A stretch of 64,000 nt of DNA from Prosopocoilus inquinatus (GCA_036172665.1 CM069876.1:36673001-36737000), one strand, 5' to 3'; counted from the stretch's first letter, positions 44,536-56,362 are shown. Numbers and translations: made by a program. The notes: generated from the letters alone by a model not told the origin.

Positions 44536-45420
44536 CTTTTTTAAACCACAGTCTATTTTACTATATTAATACTTTTCGATTATAGAAAACTGTAACAACC
44601 GTAGCAAGTCTATATTTTATCAATAGTGTTAGCGTAATGTTATGTTATAGGAGTATAACTTTTATTGAAATTATTAAATCTATTATAATGTGCCAGTGTG
44701 TATGTTATAAAATTCGTTAAATACTTTTTATTGAAGTTGTTAAAAATTGAAATGACATTGTAACCTTAAGTTAGAATTGTCAGTTAAAGCTGAACAAAAG
44801 AAAACAGTGTCCCGTTTTTCACGTCGGCGACTGTACTGTTCATGATCTTTTTGAAACCTATTTTCTCGGCTTCTTGTCTAGAGCGATCTGTTTCAACTCT
44901 CACTTTAAAATGATTGCCTTCCCTTCCTAAGATTTCTGAATAATTGTTTTGAAATTTTGCGTTCTTTGCATTTCTTAAAGAGGTAAGTACCTCACATATA
45001 ATTTTGTTTTTCAAATTGCTATTTGTTTTTTTCAAATTCTTTAAAACCTTATTTTTTAAGTACAAAGTTTTTTAAATCTCGAACCGGACAAAAATATGAA
45101 GACAACACACTCAACGTTTCGCTACAGATTTATAGCTTCGTCAGGAAACTTTGTACTTACAATTTTCATCGGACAAGAACCAACTTCACTTATTTTTTAA
45201 CTTTCAGATCAGCTGTGAATCAAGTAAAATAGGAAACTTCTTTTTTAATTCCACTTCCACTTCTTCCAAGCTTTTTCTTAATTTGTTTTAAGTTTGTAAG
45301 TGTTTTGTTTAAGATTGCAATCGTTCCCATTTCTCTTTCTCTTACTGCATTGTCCTTCGTCTCTTTTGGTATTGATACTCTCCTTTGGTATTGATTAAGT
45401 TGGCCATGATAGATCACCAA
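44536..45420. other. repeat remnants and an unrecognised reverse ORF
   Basis: An open frame of 93 codons at 44784-45065 (minus) is basic and Asn/Lys-rich (IICEVLTSLRNAKNAKFQNN) with no domain I recognise. Next to it, 45063-45186 has CTGACGAAGC...GTAGCGAAACG on the minus strand, a decayed hammerhead-like motif between two CGGACAAG-containing ends; a relative of the ends lies at 41266-41335. 45190-45240 repeats part of the block at 45577. Confidence 0.4.
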
Positions 45421-46432
45421 CATTAAGAAATGAAAACTTCAAAACAAAAAATACTTAACTTCTTTAGAAAAATTTGAATCCAGACATAGAAACATTCTTC
45501 TCCTTTTCCCTTTTGTTTGAAATTATCCCTAGATTGAACGACTTTTCTCCTAAGTTGGCAACACTCCATCTAACTGACTTATTTTTTAACTTTCAGATCA
45601 GCTGTGAGTCAAATAAAATAGGAAACTTTTTTTATTCGTTCCATTTCTTCCCACCTTAAGTTATTAAATTTTGAAATTATGTACTGCTAGTGAGGCCTCA
45701 AGTGACTTATATTTTATTTTTTAATTTATTTTTATGTTACATGTAGGCACTTTATAGCATTAATTATTAATTTTACGATGTCCTCATTGCTCTGCTCTTT
45801 GTTGGAAATTATACGTACACAAAAAGATTCTCTTGTCCATATATCTCCGGATATCTTAAAAACGTTTTAAAAATGAAAATGTGACTCACGGAAGAAACAG
45901 TCTGCAAGAAAAACTAAGCAAGCTCTGCGCTGGCGTTGTTTTTCTTTTGTTCAGATACACGTACGGACAAGTCGTTAACAGATTAGAAGTCAGCGTGTTC
46001 GGACGTACAAATTTTTGTCAATTTTATTCTATTCATTTAAAACAAATTCCCTTAATTGTAAACTAAAACAGTGTAAGTTGTTTGATTATAACTGCGTTAG
46101 TGTCAGGTGAAGGTAAGCGAATTTTGAATTCCGTTAATTTTTTGCATGCGTGCGAATTACAATGCATACAAAAAATCTCAGAAATCTAACAATCTCAATT
46201 TAGTAACAAGGCCTTGCTCTTTTTTTTTAAATTGTTCGTCAGCTATTTTTCTAATTCTGATTTTTGAAAGAGTGGTTGCAGTCGTGCCTTAATTCAGATT
46301 TGAAAGAAATTTGGTGAAACGTGGGTGAAGTGGGGGTAAATATGCAACAATCGATTTTTAAGGCATTTAGAAACACAAATTGAAATACCTGATTTTACCA
46401 CCAGTTGCAGTTTCACCTGATCTTATTGAAAA
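45421..46432. repeat. ~1 kb direct repeat, copy 1
   Basis: Repeated in the same orientation at 48213-49272. Shared words include ATTAAGAAATGAAAACT, TCAGATCAGCTGTGAGTCAA, GTGACTCACGGAAGAAACA, AAGCAAGCTCTGCGCTGGCG, GGTTGCAGTCGTGCCTTAAT and TTTTACCACCAGTTGCAGTT. No TG..CA borders or coding frame were found, so an LTR identity is not supported. Confidence 0.8.
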
Positions 46433-48212
46433 AAAATTGTGCAATCATGTTGAAAATGAATATAACAAAATAATTTTAATCTTACTGTTTTTCTTCTAGA
46501 AGATAGACTATCCCATTTTAAAAATCTCAAAAATATCGGAGCGTATCAGTGAGTATCGTTTCCTGGGCAACTTCTTATTTTTTGTGACAAATATTCGAAC
46601 AATTCTAGTAAATCTTACGACAAAAATGCCGTCTAGCCCTACATTTGTACGAATATTTCCTACAATTTGTTTCCGTCTCCTATTTTACTACAATTTTTAT
46701 TTCTGTCTACCTAGTCCGATAAAAATGGCAGTTTCTTTCCAATTGTTAATCAATGATTAATTTAATTCTCTGATTAAGGTACGCTATTGGACGAAGTTGT
46801 TTCACTCAGCCATACACAGGCTTTAATTACGTTGTTAAATTAATCAGTGATTAAATAATTTTTGTGAAACTAGGGGTTAGTGTTTCAACTTAATTTTTGA
46901 ATTTTTAAATTTTGAAAGTATATTTTCATTTATTGTTAGAAATTATAGTATAGTATAATGTACTTGGTGTCCTAATAATCAAACATAATTACTTACATCT
47001 TAACTTTTAATTTTGTTTACACAATTTTCTAATAATTTAATCAAATCTTTTTCCTTTAACTTATTTCATTCTTATACAATTTTAGGAAAAAAGAAAATTT
47101 ATGAAGATTAGTCTTCGAAAAGGGTTGTTTTATTTTATAAGTGAAGTTATGTTTTTTTTCTAGTGCAAGAATCATTTACTTTTAATTTAGTTAGAAATTT
47201 GTGCATCGAATCGTGTCGAAAATGAATATAACAAAATAATTTTAATCTTGCTGCTTTTCTTCTAGAAGGTAGACTATCCCATTTTAATACTCTCAAAAAT
47301 ATCGGTGCGTATCAGTGAGTATCTTTTCCTAGGAGAGTTCTTATTTTTTGCTTGTTCAGCTTCAATGCTTGTTCGAAGAATTGTCAACAAATATTTATAC
47401 AGGGTGTTTGAAAACTTCTAGTACAAAAAAAAACATTTTTTAAATTTTTCTTGGTATTTTTATTTTTATTTTTATAAAATAACACCATGTTCGTCAACTA
47501 ATTATTATTATTATTTGTATAACCGGCATTCATTTCGGTAATAATAATGTACCGGGTTGTGATTGTTGTGACACCTTGTTACCTGTTAACACAATGGCGC
47601 AATAGCAATTTTTGTCAAATTTTTAGTAATTTTTATCTCGAAAACTAAAGGACTTTTATTAGATTTTTTTGCCAATGACTTCAACTCACCATCACCAACC
47701 AAAATTTTTTTTTGTACTAGCAATTTCCAAACACTCAGTACACTAAACCTAGATGATGCCCATGAATTCCCCGATTTTGAAATTGTTCCATTTATTCTTT
47801 TATTGCACTTATTAATTTCTGATTAATTTTCTTTTTGTATTTCTGATTGTATTCCTTTCATGCACTTTTCTATTTCTTTTTACCACTTCTCTTTTAATGA
47901 TAAATCATAAAAAGAAAGTTGGCTTTGGGTTTATAAATCACAGACAATCATAGTACTGGCGTACGTACTTAATTATTAATAGTATTAATGAATATTATTT
48001 TTCAATAATTTAATAATAAAGCATATCATACTTTTAAATAGTGCCGGGTAATCCCGAAAATCCCGGGATAACTACTTTCTATTCGCGGGATTTACGCAAC
48101 CAAAAATCGGTCGGGATACCGGAATTGTATTCCCTAGCCAAGAACAAAGCAAAAGAAAGAACTAGAGTGAGTTTTACCAACATTTGGCAATTTGGCATGA
48201 CATAAATCATCA
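46433..48212. other. spacer between the direct repeats, with MITEs and a second duplication
   Basis: GAAAATGAATATAACAAAAT blocks at 46454-46580 and 47218-47345 are a ~130 bp direct duplication. A GTTTCAC-type MITE lies at 46740-46877. A 339 bp Tc1/mariner-type MITE lies at 47400-47738 (CAGGGTGTTTGAAAACTTCT left, complement of AATTTCCAAACACTCAG-like right end, TA flanks). GTGCCGGGTAATCCCGAAAA at 48042 looks like a hAT tip. No gene. Confidence 0.6.
47400..47738. mobile_element. 339 bp TA-flanked MITE
   Basis: Inverted ends CAGGGTGTTTGAAAACTTCT / complement of the segment ending CAAACACTCAG, then CTAGTACAAAAAAAAA on both sides. TA at 47398-47399 and 47739-47740. It interrupts otherwise duplicated DNA. 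Confidence 0.8.
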
Positions 48213-49272
48213 ACATTAAGAAATGAAAACTCCAAAACAAAAAATATTTTGCTTCTTTCGAAATAGGAGTATCTGAATTAAGAAGTTGAAAAAATTCCCC
48301 GGATTTTGAATTTTTGCAATTTTTCTCTTTTTCCATTTTGTTTGAAATTATCCCTAGTTTTAACTTTTCCCCTACATTGGCAACACTTCATCTAATTGAC
48401 TTCACTTTCAGATCAGCTGTGAGTCAAGCAAAATAGGATTTTTTTTTAAATTCGTTCCATTTCTTTCAAGCTGAAGTTATTAAATTTTAAAATTATATAA
48501 TGCTAGTGAGGCCCAAGATGACCTATATTTATTTTTTAATTTTTTAATTTATTTTTATGTTTTACGTGCAGGCATTTTATAGTATTAATTATTAATTTTA
48601 TGATCATCCTCATTGCTCTGCTCTTTGTAGGAAATTACATGTATACAAAAAGATTCTCTTGTCGATTTTATCTCCTGGTAATATTAAAAACGTTTTAAAT
48701 TGAAAAGTTACGTTTTTCGTGGTGTGACTCACGGAAGAAACACTCTGCAAGAAAAACTAAGCAAGCTCTGCGCTGGCGTTGTTTTTTTTTGTTCAGTAGA
48801 TACATGCAGGGACAATGCGTTAACTGAATAGAAGTGAACGAGCTCGCACGTATAAATTTGAGTAAATTTTATTCTATTTATTTAAAACAAAATCGCTTAA
48901 TTGTAAACTAAAACAGTGTGAGTTGAGGATGATTATAACTGCGTTAGTGTCGGGTAAAGGTAAGCGAATTTTGAAATCCGTTAATTTTTTGCGTGCGTGC
49001 GAATTACAATGCATACAAAAAATCTCAGAAATGTTACCATCGCAATTTAGTAACAAGGCCTTGCTCTTTTTTTTTAAATTGTTCATCAGCTATTTTTCTA
49101 ATTCTGATTTTTGAAAAAGTGGTTGCAGTCGTGCCTTAATTCAGATTTGTAAGAAATTTGATGGAACGTGGGTGAAGTGGGGGTAAATATGCAACAATCG
49201 ATTTTTAAGGCATTTAGAAACACAAATTGAAATACCTGATTTTACCACCAGTTGCAGTTTCACGTGATCTTA
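48213..49272. repeat. ~1 kb direct repeat, copy 2
   Basis: Second copy of 45421-46432, slightly longer because of an insert near 48265-48330. The small open frames on both strands at 48874-49114 are shadows of this repeat. Confidence 0.8.
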
Positions 49273-49645
49273 TCGATTATGTATGGTTTTTGTTTACATT
49301 ACACAAATATTCAGCAAAAAATAAAAATAAAATAAAAGCAGCGTTTCATCTTTAACCTCATTCAACGATTTTGGGGAAAAATGAAACAGAGTCGGGAAAA
49401 TGTGAAACAAGCTAATAACTCTTGTTTATATTGTATGTGATGCAGACATTTGCGAAACAAAAATGTAATATGCGAGAAAAACTGCATAGAAAACGTTGTA
49501 TACCGGGTGTCTCGTGCCATGTGCTCACCCTTCCAGAATCTTTATTTATTAATCGATTAACCTGAATCTTGGAGACAATAAATTAAACGAAAAATGGAAT
49601 TCTTCGACATACTGCTGTGGTCATAGGACTTCCGGTTTCGCCGGA
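49273..49645. other. AT-rich DNA, no gene
   Basis: TATACCGGGTGTCTCGTGCC at 49500 resembles a Tc1/mariner-like tip whose partner was not found. Nothing else supported. Confidence 0.4.
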
Positions 49646-50406
49646 AGTGATATCAACTTTCTTTTTTTAAATGAAACACCCTAAATATTTTTACGTATTT
49701 GAAATTTACGGATCACTATGAGTCCGAATACGCACCAATAGTTAATTTTGGTTTCCATGACAAGGAAAAAAAGAACTCTTTTATTTTTCAATCTAGAAAG
49801 CTATGAATCGCATTTTTTCGATCTAGTGCGATCAAGTGTTTCGAGAAAATCGTATCTGAAATTTTCATTAGGTCTTAACTCATTTTTTTTCGACAGAACC
49901 TCATATGTTTCATAACATAGTTCAACAGAACATTACTTCCTGAGTACGCTGATACCAAATACGTCATATTTTCTTTGAAAGTCATTTGAAATAATGGGAG
50001 TGTAAAATTTAAATAAGACATGGTCTATTTTAAATTATTTTCGAAGAAAATTTGACGTATTTGGTATCAGCGTACTCAGAAAAAAATGTTCTGTTAAACT
50101 AAGCTTAGAAACATATGAGTTTCTATTAAAAAAATGAGTTACGACCTAATGAAAATTTCAAATACTGTAAAAATGTAAAAATCAAAACACTATCAAAGGA
50201 ACGATTTTCTCGAAACACTTGATCGCATTAGATCGAAAAAATGCGATTCATAGCTTTCTAGATTGAAAAATAAAATGGTTTTTTTTTTCGTTGTCATGGA
50301 AACCAAAATTAACAATTAATATGTATTCGGACTCAAAATGGTCTGTAAATTTCAAATATATAAAAATATATAGGGTGTTCCATTTAAAATAAGAAAGTTG
50401 ATATCA
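49646..50406. mobile_element. 761 bp snap-back with ~360 bp arms
   Basis: The left arm starts TGATATCAACTTTCTTTTTT and the right arm ends with its complement; between them GGTTTCCATGACAAGGAAAA, AGAAAGCTATGAATCGCATT, TCGATCTAGTGCGATCAAGT and CGTACTCAGGAAGTAATGTT-type sequences are mirrored with few mismatches to a ~60 bp centre. No coding frame. It is immediately followed by a hAT-like tip (50408-50491, ending GTTTGGGAAACACCG). Confidence 0.85.
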
Positions 50407-50651
50407 TATTTCTTCTGCTGCGCCCCTCTTTGAAGACTTACGCCCCCTCCCAGGCGGGCGCACCCTACAGTTTGGGAAACACCGGTTTAGGAGGGATAGC
50501 CTATGCTCCGAGCACGCGGATTAAAACGTGCATCCAGGCTAGTGAGTGTTGTTGTTTCAAAACTACGGACTATTTACAGGCCGGAATATTTTATATACAA
50601 ATGTGCTGTCTAAGTATTTCAATTTGGTTAGCTAATCTGTGGGCAACAGCG

Positions 50652-50741
50652 TACTCGGCTCGTGGAGGGCTTGGAGCGCAGGCCAAGCACGTCACGAGCC
50701 AGGTCTTGGCCCGCGCTCCAAGTCCACCACGAGCCAGGAGT
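50652..50741. repeat. GC-rich hairpin
   Basis: TACTCGGCTCGTGGAGGGCT with GGAGCGCAGGCCAAG is complementary to the segment ending at 50741, leaving a ~15 bp loop. It is far more GC-rich than its surroundings. A foldback tip, a small structured RNA or a pre-miRNA-like hairpin are possible; nothing decides between them. A second weaker inverted pair (ATAAGTATGTGCGTGTGT / ACACACTTATAT) flanks 50750-50825. Confidence 0.7.
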
Positions 50742-50975
50742 ATCGGATAAGTATGTGCGTGTGTGGCGGGCTATTCTCGCAAGACGAAGCCCATATTCCT
50801 GTTGAGTCTTGCACACACTTATATAAAATTTTCTTATATCTTACCCCACACTATTTGACTCTTTTTGCCGAAATGGTGTTTCACTCTTTCCCATAACTTT
50901 AAATCACTACAATTGACAGAAAAATAAAACGATTTTTTTTGTGCAAAGATATTAATACAACTGTTCTTGTTTCAG

Positions 50976-51249
50976 TGTGTTTTTGTGTTGCATCGTGCCT
51001 CGTGACTTTCATAGGTAATATTTCATTTCTTTTCTTTTTAAATGTACGAATTAATTTTCTATTCTTTTTTTAGTGGTGTGTAGTGCTGTGACTGGTGCGG
51101 TTGGAGTTGGTGCAGGCGAACGGCAAGTAGAACGGCACGCTTCGAAAAAAGGTAGGGTAAGTATCACGAACAAGTCTTTTTTTTGGGCGTTTCATTTATT
51201 TCTGCATAATTTCAGTCCCACGTCGAGTTCCTGATTGGGTTGCAGTGCG
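50976..51249 (+). CDS. possible chain of three micro-exons
   Basis: Three short segments are each bounded by strong splice signals: TTGTTTCAG|50976-51014|GTAATA, TTTTTTTAG|51074-51156|GTAAGT, ATAATTTCAG|51216-51249|GTAAGT. Both introns are exactly 59 bp. In one frame (entering with two bases) the joined 156 nt is open without a stop and codes CFCVASCLVTFIVVCSAVTG, a hydrophobic signal-peptide or membrane-like run, then a basic stretch (ERQVERHASKKGRS). No start or end exon is visible; a hAT-like end (CCAGAGGCGGCC, 51296) follows directly. I do not recognise the protein; it may be a broken or untranscribed gene. Confidence 0.4.
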
Positions 51250-51447
51250 GTAAGTACATTTGAACTTTTTTTTTTTTAATTTTATTATTTGCTAGCCAGA
51301 GGCGGCCTTAATAGTTGCGGGGCCCATCGGATAAGGCAAAAGTTTGTTTTCTTTGCGTTATAAAGAACAGAGAAAACTAAATAAATTAAAAAAGTGGGTA
51401 AAATAATTTTTGCAACACACATACTCGTATATTAACAATATTATTTA

Positions 51448-54400
51448 ACACGTTTCAATTTGCAAATTTTAATAGAATCTTTAATCTAGAACCCTAGAGC
51501 AATCAATTGAATGCTCTAGGGTTCTAGAGCACTCTCAGAATAATCCCTCAGAAACTTAGTGCAGGAAGGGCGGGGTTAGTTCTATTATGAACAGCAATGG
51601 TCTCGCAGGGTGACGCTTGTAGTGGCTTGATGACATAAACACTAACCAAGGGGGGAGGGGGCAAAATATTAAAATGATCTCCTTATACAGGCTGGGCCAA
51701 CAGTGGGTGGGCGGAAGATTGTGGTGGTACTATTGAAAATTTTTGAAGTCTGTGCGCAATAACATACATAATGGTTAGGTACACAATCTAAAATTATTTA
51801 GACTTGTACAGAGTGTTCCGTAAGAGTGTGACGACCCTAACATATATTTTTTTTAATGGAACACCCTATATATTATTGCATTATTAGATGTCTCATTATC
51901 AGTGGACGAAAATGGTATAACGTTTTAATGACCTAAAGTTTTTATCGTTTTCGAGATATTGACAATTCACCGGTAAAAAATGGCAAAATTTGTTACTCCA
52001 TAAATTAGTTATTTTTAAATAATAATAATAATAATAATATATTTATTGGTCATTGTGGCCACTATTTAGTGAGTGGATATGACATGTCATTTTAACAAAG
52101 AAAAAAAAAACCTAAAAATACAGTTAAGTTTACATTGCAATGCAAATTTTCCTTTGAGTCATTTAACATTGAATTTGTAAAATCGAACATTACAGTTGCT
52201 TTTAATTTTGGTGGATACAACCTTTAGAAAACAGAAATGTATGATCAACTTGAATTTTTTCCGGGTACTTTACACAGGGTGATTCACAACGCATATTATT
52301 TTTCTAAAAAAAAAAAAAAAAATGGAATGCCCCGTATAAGGACTCATAGTTTAAAACATCTTTTACTAAGGTTTCCAATAGTATACTTTTTACGTATAGC
52401 TCCTAAACTTTGAATGTAGAAATTTTTTAAATTTGTTTTTTAAAGCCTCAACTGTATTGTAATTTAATAAATAAAATTGGATTTTGTTTTGTTATTCACA
52501 TACATTTGGTAATAACATTGTTAATAACATTGATAATAATAACAGTAGATGTATTTTAATGTTTGAACCAACATTTAGGACACACCGATTTTTTTTAAAT
52601 TAACAAACTATTAAATTGAACTAAATTTAATTTCTTTACAATTATATCATTGTTCAATTGTTTTGCATTGTATTCATAGTACGAAATATACAAAATACCA
52701 CAAAAGCAATAACATAAATCTTACTTAACAAAAGAAAATCTAGATTTAACAAACATGCTCAAAATGTAATTCAATTTATTTTATACATTTTTAATTTGGC
52801 CATTCAAAAATATATTAAAATTTATTAATAGTAAATACATAATACATACAAATGTAATTCTAAATAATTCTGCTTCACGATCTCGACATCCATAGGAGAT
52901 TCACTAAACCCGTTTATATTCTGGCGTAAAAAAATAGTGAAATCAGAACGGAAGTTTGGGTAGCAACTCAAAATTCTTCCACATTTTATTTATTGAATTA
53001 ATGATTTATTTAAATCATTTTCTAGTGTCATTGTTGTAATATGATGGTACTTCATCATGCTTAAACCACATATTTTATTCTCTATTTTGGGGAACACTCA
53101 TCAAATATTACAAGGAATAATTCTAAATCAGAAACAGAAGGTAAGAATCTTCTCACAAAATACAAACTGATAACAAAACATGACTAGAGTGATAACACAT
53201 GAATGCATTTATTAAAAGACCGTTAGTTGTGTGAAAAATTTCTAGGAAATGTGGATTTCCGCCACCATAATAATGTAAATTCTGCTTGCTAGAAATTTCT
53301 TTATTCCTAATAAACAGAATGGAAAGTTTTTAATCCAATAAAACAGGTTAGTAGATTTTAAATGCTAATCAAAATACTATAGAACATTCAACGTCATTAC
53401 AAGTTGAAATTCACGTCAGGAGAAACACAAAAGATTCAATTTTGTTTATTAAATTACAATTATAACTAAGATTTCTGAGATATAAATTTAAAAAATTTCT
53501 ACGTTTAAAGTTTAAGAGCTATACGTAAAGAGTCTTATACTATTGGAAACCTTAGTAAGATATGTTTTAAACTATGTGTTCCATTTAAATTTTTTAGAAA
53601 AATGGTAATCTGTGTTGTGAATCACTCTGTGTAAAGTACCCGGAAAAAATTCGAGTTGATCATACATTTCTGTTTCTTAATAGTTAAATAATGTATCCAC
53701 TAAAATTCAAAGCAAAATATTTATAAATAACTAATTTATGGAATAACAAATTTTGCTATTTTTACCGGTAAATTGTCAATATCTCGAAAACGATAAACTT
53801 TAGGTCAGTAAAACTGCATATTATTTTCGTCCACTGATAATGAGACATCTAATAGTGCAATAATATATAGGGTGTCCCATTAAAAAAAAAAGCATATTGT
53901 CACGATAAGGATTTAATTTTTAGCCTAAAATTATTAATTATAAAATGTAAAGGAGTCGCGACGAAATATTTCCGCGAGGAATAAAGTAGAACACGCGCTA
54001 TATGTGGGACAAATTAATACAACAGGTGACGAAAGGAGAACACAGAAACATGTGATAACAGTCGAATAGACAGATTTTCGCCTATATAACGTGCGGAAGA
54101 AGATGGGAAGACAGTCGAACCCGACTCCGGTAGGCTTAGTGCCTACTGTAAGAAGGGCAGCCGCCCTCGCAGTCGAACCAGCCGTCGACTCAAGTAGGCC
54201 TAGTGCCAACTTCCCCAGGAGGACCTTCCTCACCAACGCCGTGCAACCGCCACCCGCATCAGGACGCTGCCGTTCCCAAGAAGGATCATCATCACCGACG
54301 CCTTGTTGCCGCCACCCTCATCAGGACGCTGCCCGTTCCACGGAGGCATCCTCACCGACGCCGTGCTCATCAGGACATCTCATCGCAATTGTTGCAGCCC

Positions 54401-55028
54401 TCGAGATTGCCCTGGATCCGGTTAGTCGAATCGTCGGGTCTCTTCAACCCCAGCACGGAGGGATTCCTCATCCTCGCTGTCGCAGCCGACCCGTCGCGAT
54501 TTCCGATAATTACGAAAAGGCACCCCCGCACATTTAAAGATCGTCCGCCGATAGATAAAAATATTCATTTAATAAAGGTATACATTGTTTTGGTAAACTG
54601 TGTTTTCAAGCTCTACCACTGAGAACCCGCTACCTACCCCTAACCACGTGACAATATGTTAGGGTCGCCACACTCTTACGGAACACTCTGTATATGTCTA
54701 AATAATTTTAGATTGTGCATCTAACCGATATATATGTTATTGCGCACATAGACTTCAAAAATTTTCAATAGTAACGCCACAATCTTCCGCCCACGCACTA
54801 TTGGCCCAGCCTGTATAAGGAGATCATTTTAATATTTTGCCCCCTCCTCCCTTGGTTAGTGTTTATGTCATCAAGCCACTACAAGCGTCACCCTGCGCGG
54901 CCATTGCTGTTCATAATAGAACTAACCCCGCTCTTCCTGCACTAAGTTTCTGTAGGATTATTCTGAGAGTGCCCTAGGACCCTAGAGCGTTCAATTGAAA
55001 ACGCTACTAAATTTTGCAAATTGAAACC
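51448..55028. mobile_element. 3.6 kb foldback with ~1 kb arms
   Basis: GTTTCAATTTGCAAA at 51448 is mirrored at about 55028. The arms share, in complement, CTCTCAGAATAATCC, AACACTAACCAAGG, GGCTGGGCCAACAGTG/CACTATTGGCCCAGCC, CTAAAATTATTTAGA, TTTTCGAGATATTGACAATT, ATTTTTTCCGGGTACTTTAC and ATACTTTTTACGTATAGCTC. Left arm ~51448-52500, right arm ~53440-55028 including a 756 bp solo LTR. The centre (52500-53440) is AT-rich and non-coding. Confidence 0.85.
53898..54653 (+). mobile_element. solo LTR (756 bp)
   Basis: Begins TGTCACG and ends CGTGACA, flanked by ATAT on both sides (53894-53897, 54654-54657). The equivalent position in the opposite foldback arm (near 51850) is uninterrupted, confirming an insertion. 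A TATA box (CTATATAAC, ~54081) precedes a GC-rich transcribed-looking part, and AATAAA at ~54571 gives a polyadenylation signal. The orientation follows from these. TGTCACG...CGTGACA ends and a 4-5 bp duplication fit a Ty3/gypsy-like LTR; no internal genes remain. Open frames at 54091-54622 are LTR sequence. Confidence 0.8.
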
Positions 55029-55483
55029 ACCCTGTATAATATTCAGTGTTGTCGACTGAAAATTCTCTTTTTTTCAAAGGATTATTAAAGGATAAGATAA
55101 TTTACACAGTAATTGAGGGAAAAATATTTTTTCGTTAATATTTATGGCTTGACGACAGTTAAAAAATTTAAAAATCAATTGTAAATTAAAAATATTCAGA
55201 AAACTTAAATTTATAGATTTAAATTAGGGATTTAGAACTTTAATGAATCCCTAAAATTAATATTCTTTTATTGAATTGAATTATTCAAAGAATGAGAAAG
55301 AGGTCGTAGATAAAGATCTAACTTTGTGGTTTCCTTTTTAGTTTTTCATGACAACTTGTAACCACTTAAATTTTAAACTGAATTTGTATCACGTCGACAG
55401 GGAAAACATTCGTTACAGGGTTGGCAACACTGATGACATGCCACGTAATGAAAGATCAGCGTTGGGGGTCGTAGCTTGACCTA
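55029..55483. other. non-coding DNA
   Basis: AT-rich, with no supported gene or repeat boundary. Confidence 0.4.
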
Positions 55484-55938
55484 GGGTCCCTAGATTTGAT
55501 TGACCTCTGTCTTACGTGATAGGTTTCGGACTCGTCTATTTCTCGAGCTCCGGATCGCTTACGAAATAGCAGTACTTCGTTTTACTCTTTCTAATTTAGT
55601 AACTTAGGGAGAAATTACCAGTGGCGGCTCGTCGGGGTGAGTAAGGTGGGTCCTGTTGAAGTTGAATTGAACTCTCTGTGACGGAACTGTTCAGATATTT
55701 AAATTTACATGTTCCGGTTTCATGTCAGGACTGTCCCGCGAAACAAATGTACTTGTAAAATTCACCCATCTTTACCTTTTGCAGTAGCTGCCCAGCAGCA
55801 GTAAATCATCACCAGCCGCCACTGGAAATTACTGTGAAATTAGGTCAGCTACCATAAAATCTGAAATTACTGACAGAAATGACATCGTGTTTCCGAATCC
55901 TCTCCGACATGTTAAATGTCAATCAAATCTAGGGACCT
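55484..55938. mobile_element. 455 bp TA-flanked MITE hosting another MITE
   Basis: GGGTCCCTAGATTTGATTGA on the left and the complement of TCAATCAAATCTAGGGACCT on the right form the ends; TA flanks at 55482-55483 and 55939-55940. A hAT MITE is nested at 55619-55824. Confidence 0.8.
55619..55824. mobile_element. 206 bp hAT-type MITE
   Basis: The ends CAGTGGCGGCTCGTCGGGGT and the complement of CATCACCAGCCGCCACTG, with a perfect 8 bp duplication GAAATTAC on both sides (55611-55618, 55825-55832). Same family as 18040-18192. Confidence 0.9.
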
Positions 55939-56311
55939 TAGCGCAAGTTTTAACAAGGGCTGCCACAACCACCAACGGGAATATTAAAACGTAACAGTTT
56001 CAAAGTTTTAGTTTTTTCGTCGCGTAAGTTTCATTTTCTGGAAAATTTTCGTCTTTTTATTTTTATCTTTTGCATCCTTTTCAAAAATTCAGTTTAAATC
56101 TACGTCTGTATATTTTACATTTTACTATTAAAATCAAAAAAAATATAATAACTAATTTTTTCATCGTATTTATTTGTTGTTGTCTGTTAAGAGTTTAATT
56201 CTTTGGAAAATTTCGGCTTCTTTATTTAACTTATGTACTATCCTTTTCTAAAGTTTATTTTAAATTTATGTCTGTATATTTTATACTTTATTGTTAAAAA
56301 ATTTTGTTGCT

Positions 56312-56362
56312 TAGGCAATATTAGGTTAAAAAGCGGTCGTAGGATGTCGCTGTTTTATTTAT
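56312..56362 (+). repeat. fragment of the ribozyme element's 3' end
   Basis: GGCAATATTAGGTTAAAAAG then GTAGGATGTCGCTGTTTTAT matches the end of the insertion at 5029-5078 (GCAATGTTAGGTCAAAAAGC, GTAAGATGTCGCTATTTTAT) with several substitutions. It ends in TTTATTTATT. This shows the element family is dispersed and older than its 4.5 kb copy. Confidence 0.7.

Noticed and set aside
45421..49272. LTR retrotransposon with 1 kb LTRs
   Set aside because: The repeats lack TG/CA ends, a primer-binding site, a target duplication and any gag or pol motif.
54091..54622. Overlapping Pro/Ser/Arg-rich open frames
   Set aside because: They lie in the GC-rich part of a solo LTR; no domain is present, and the flanking duplication defines the unit.
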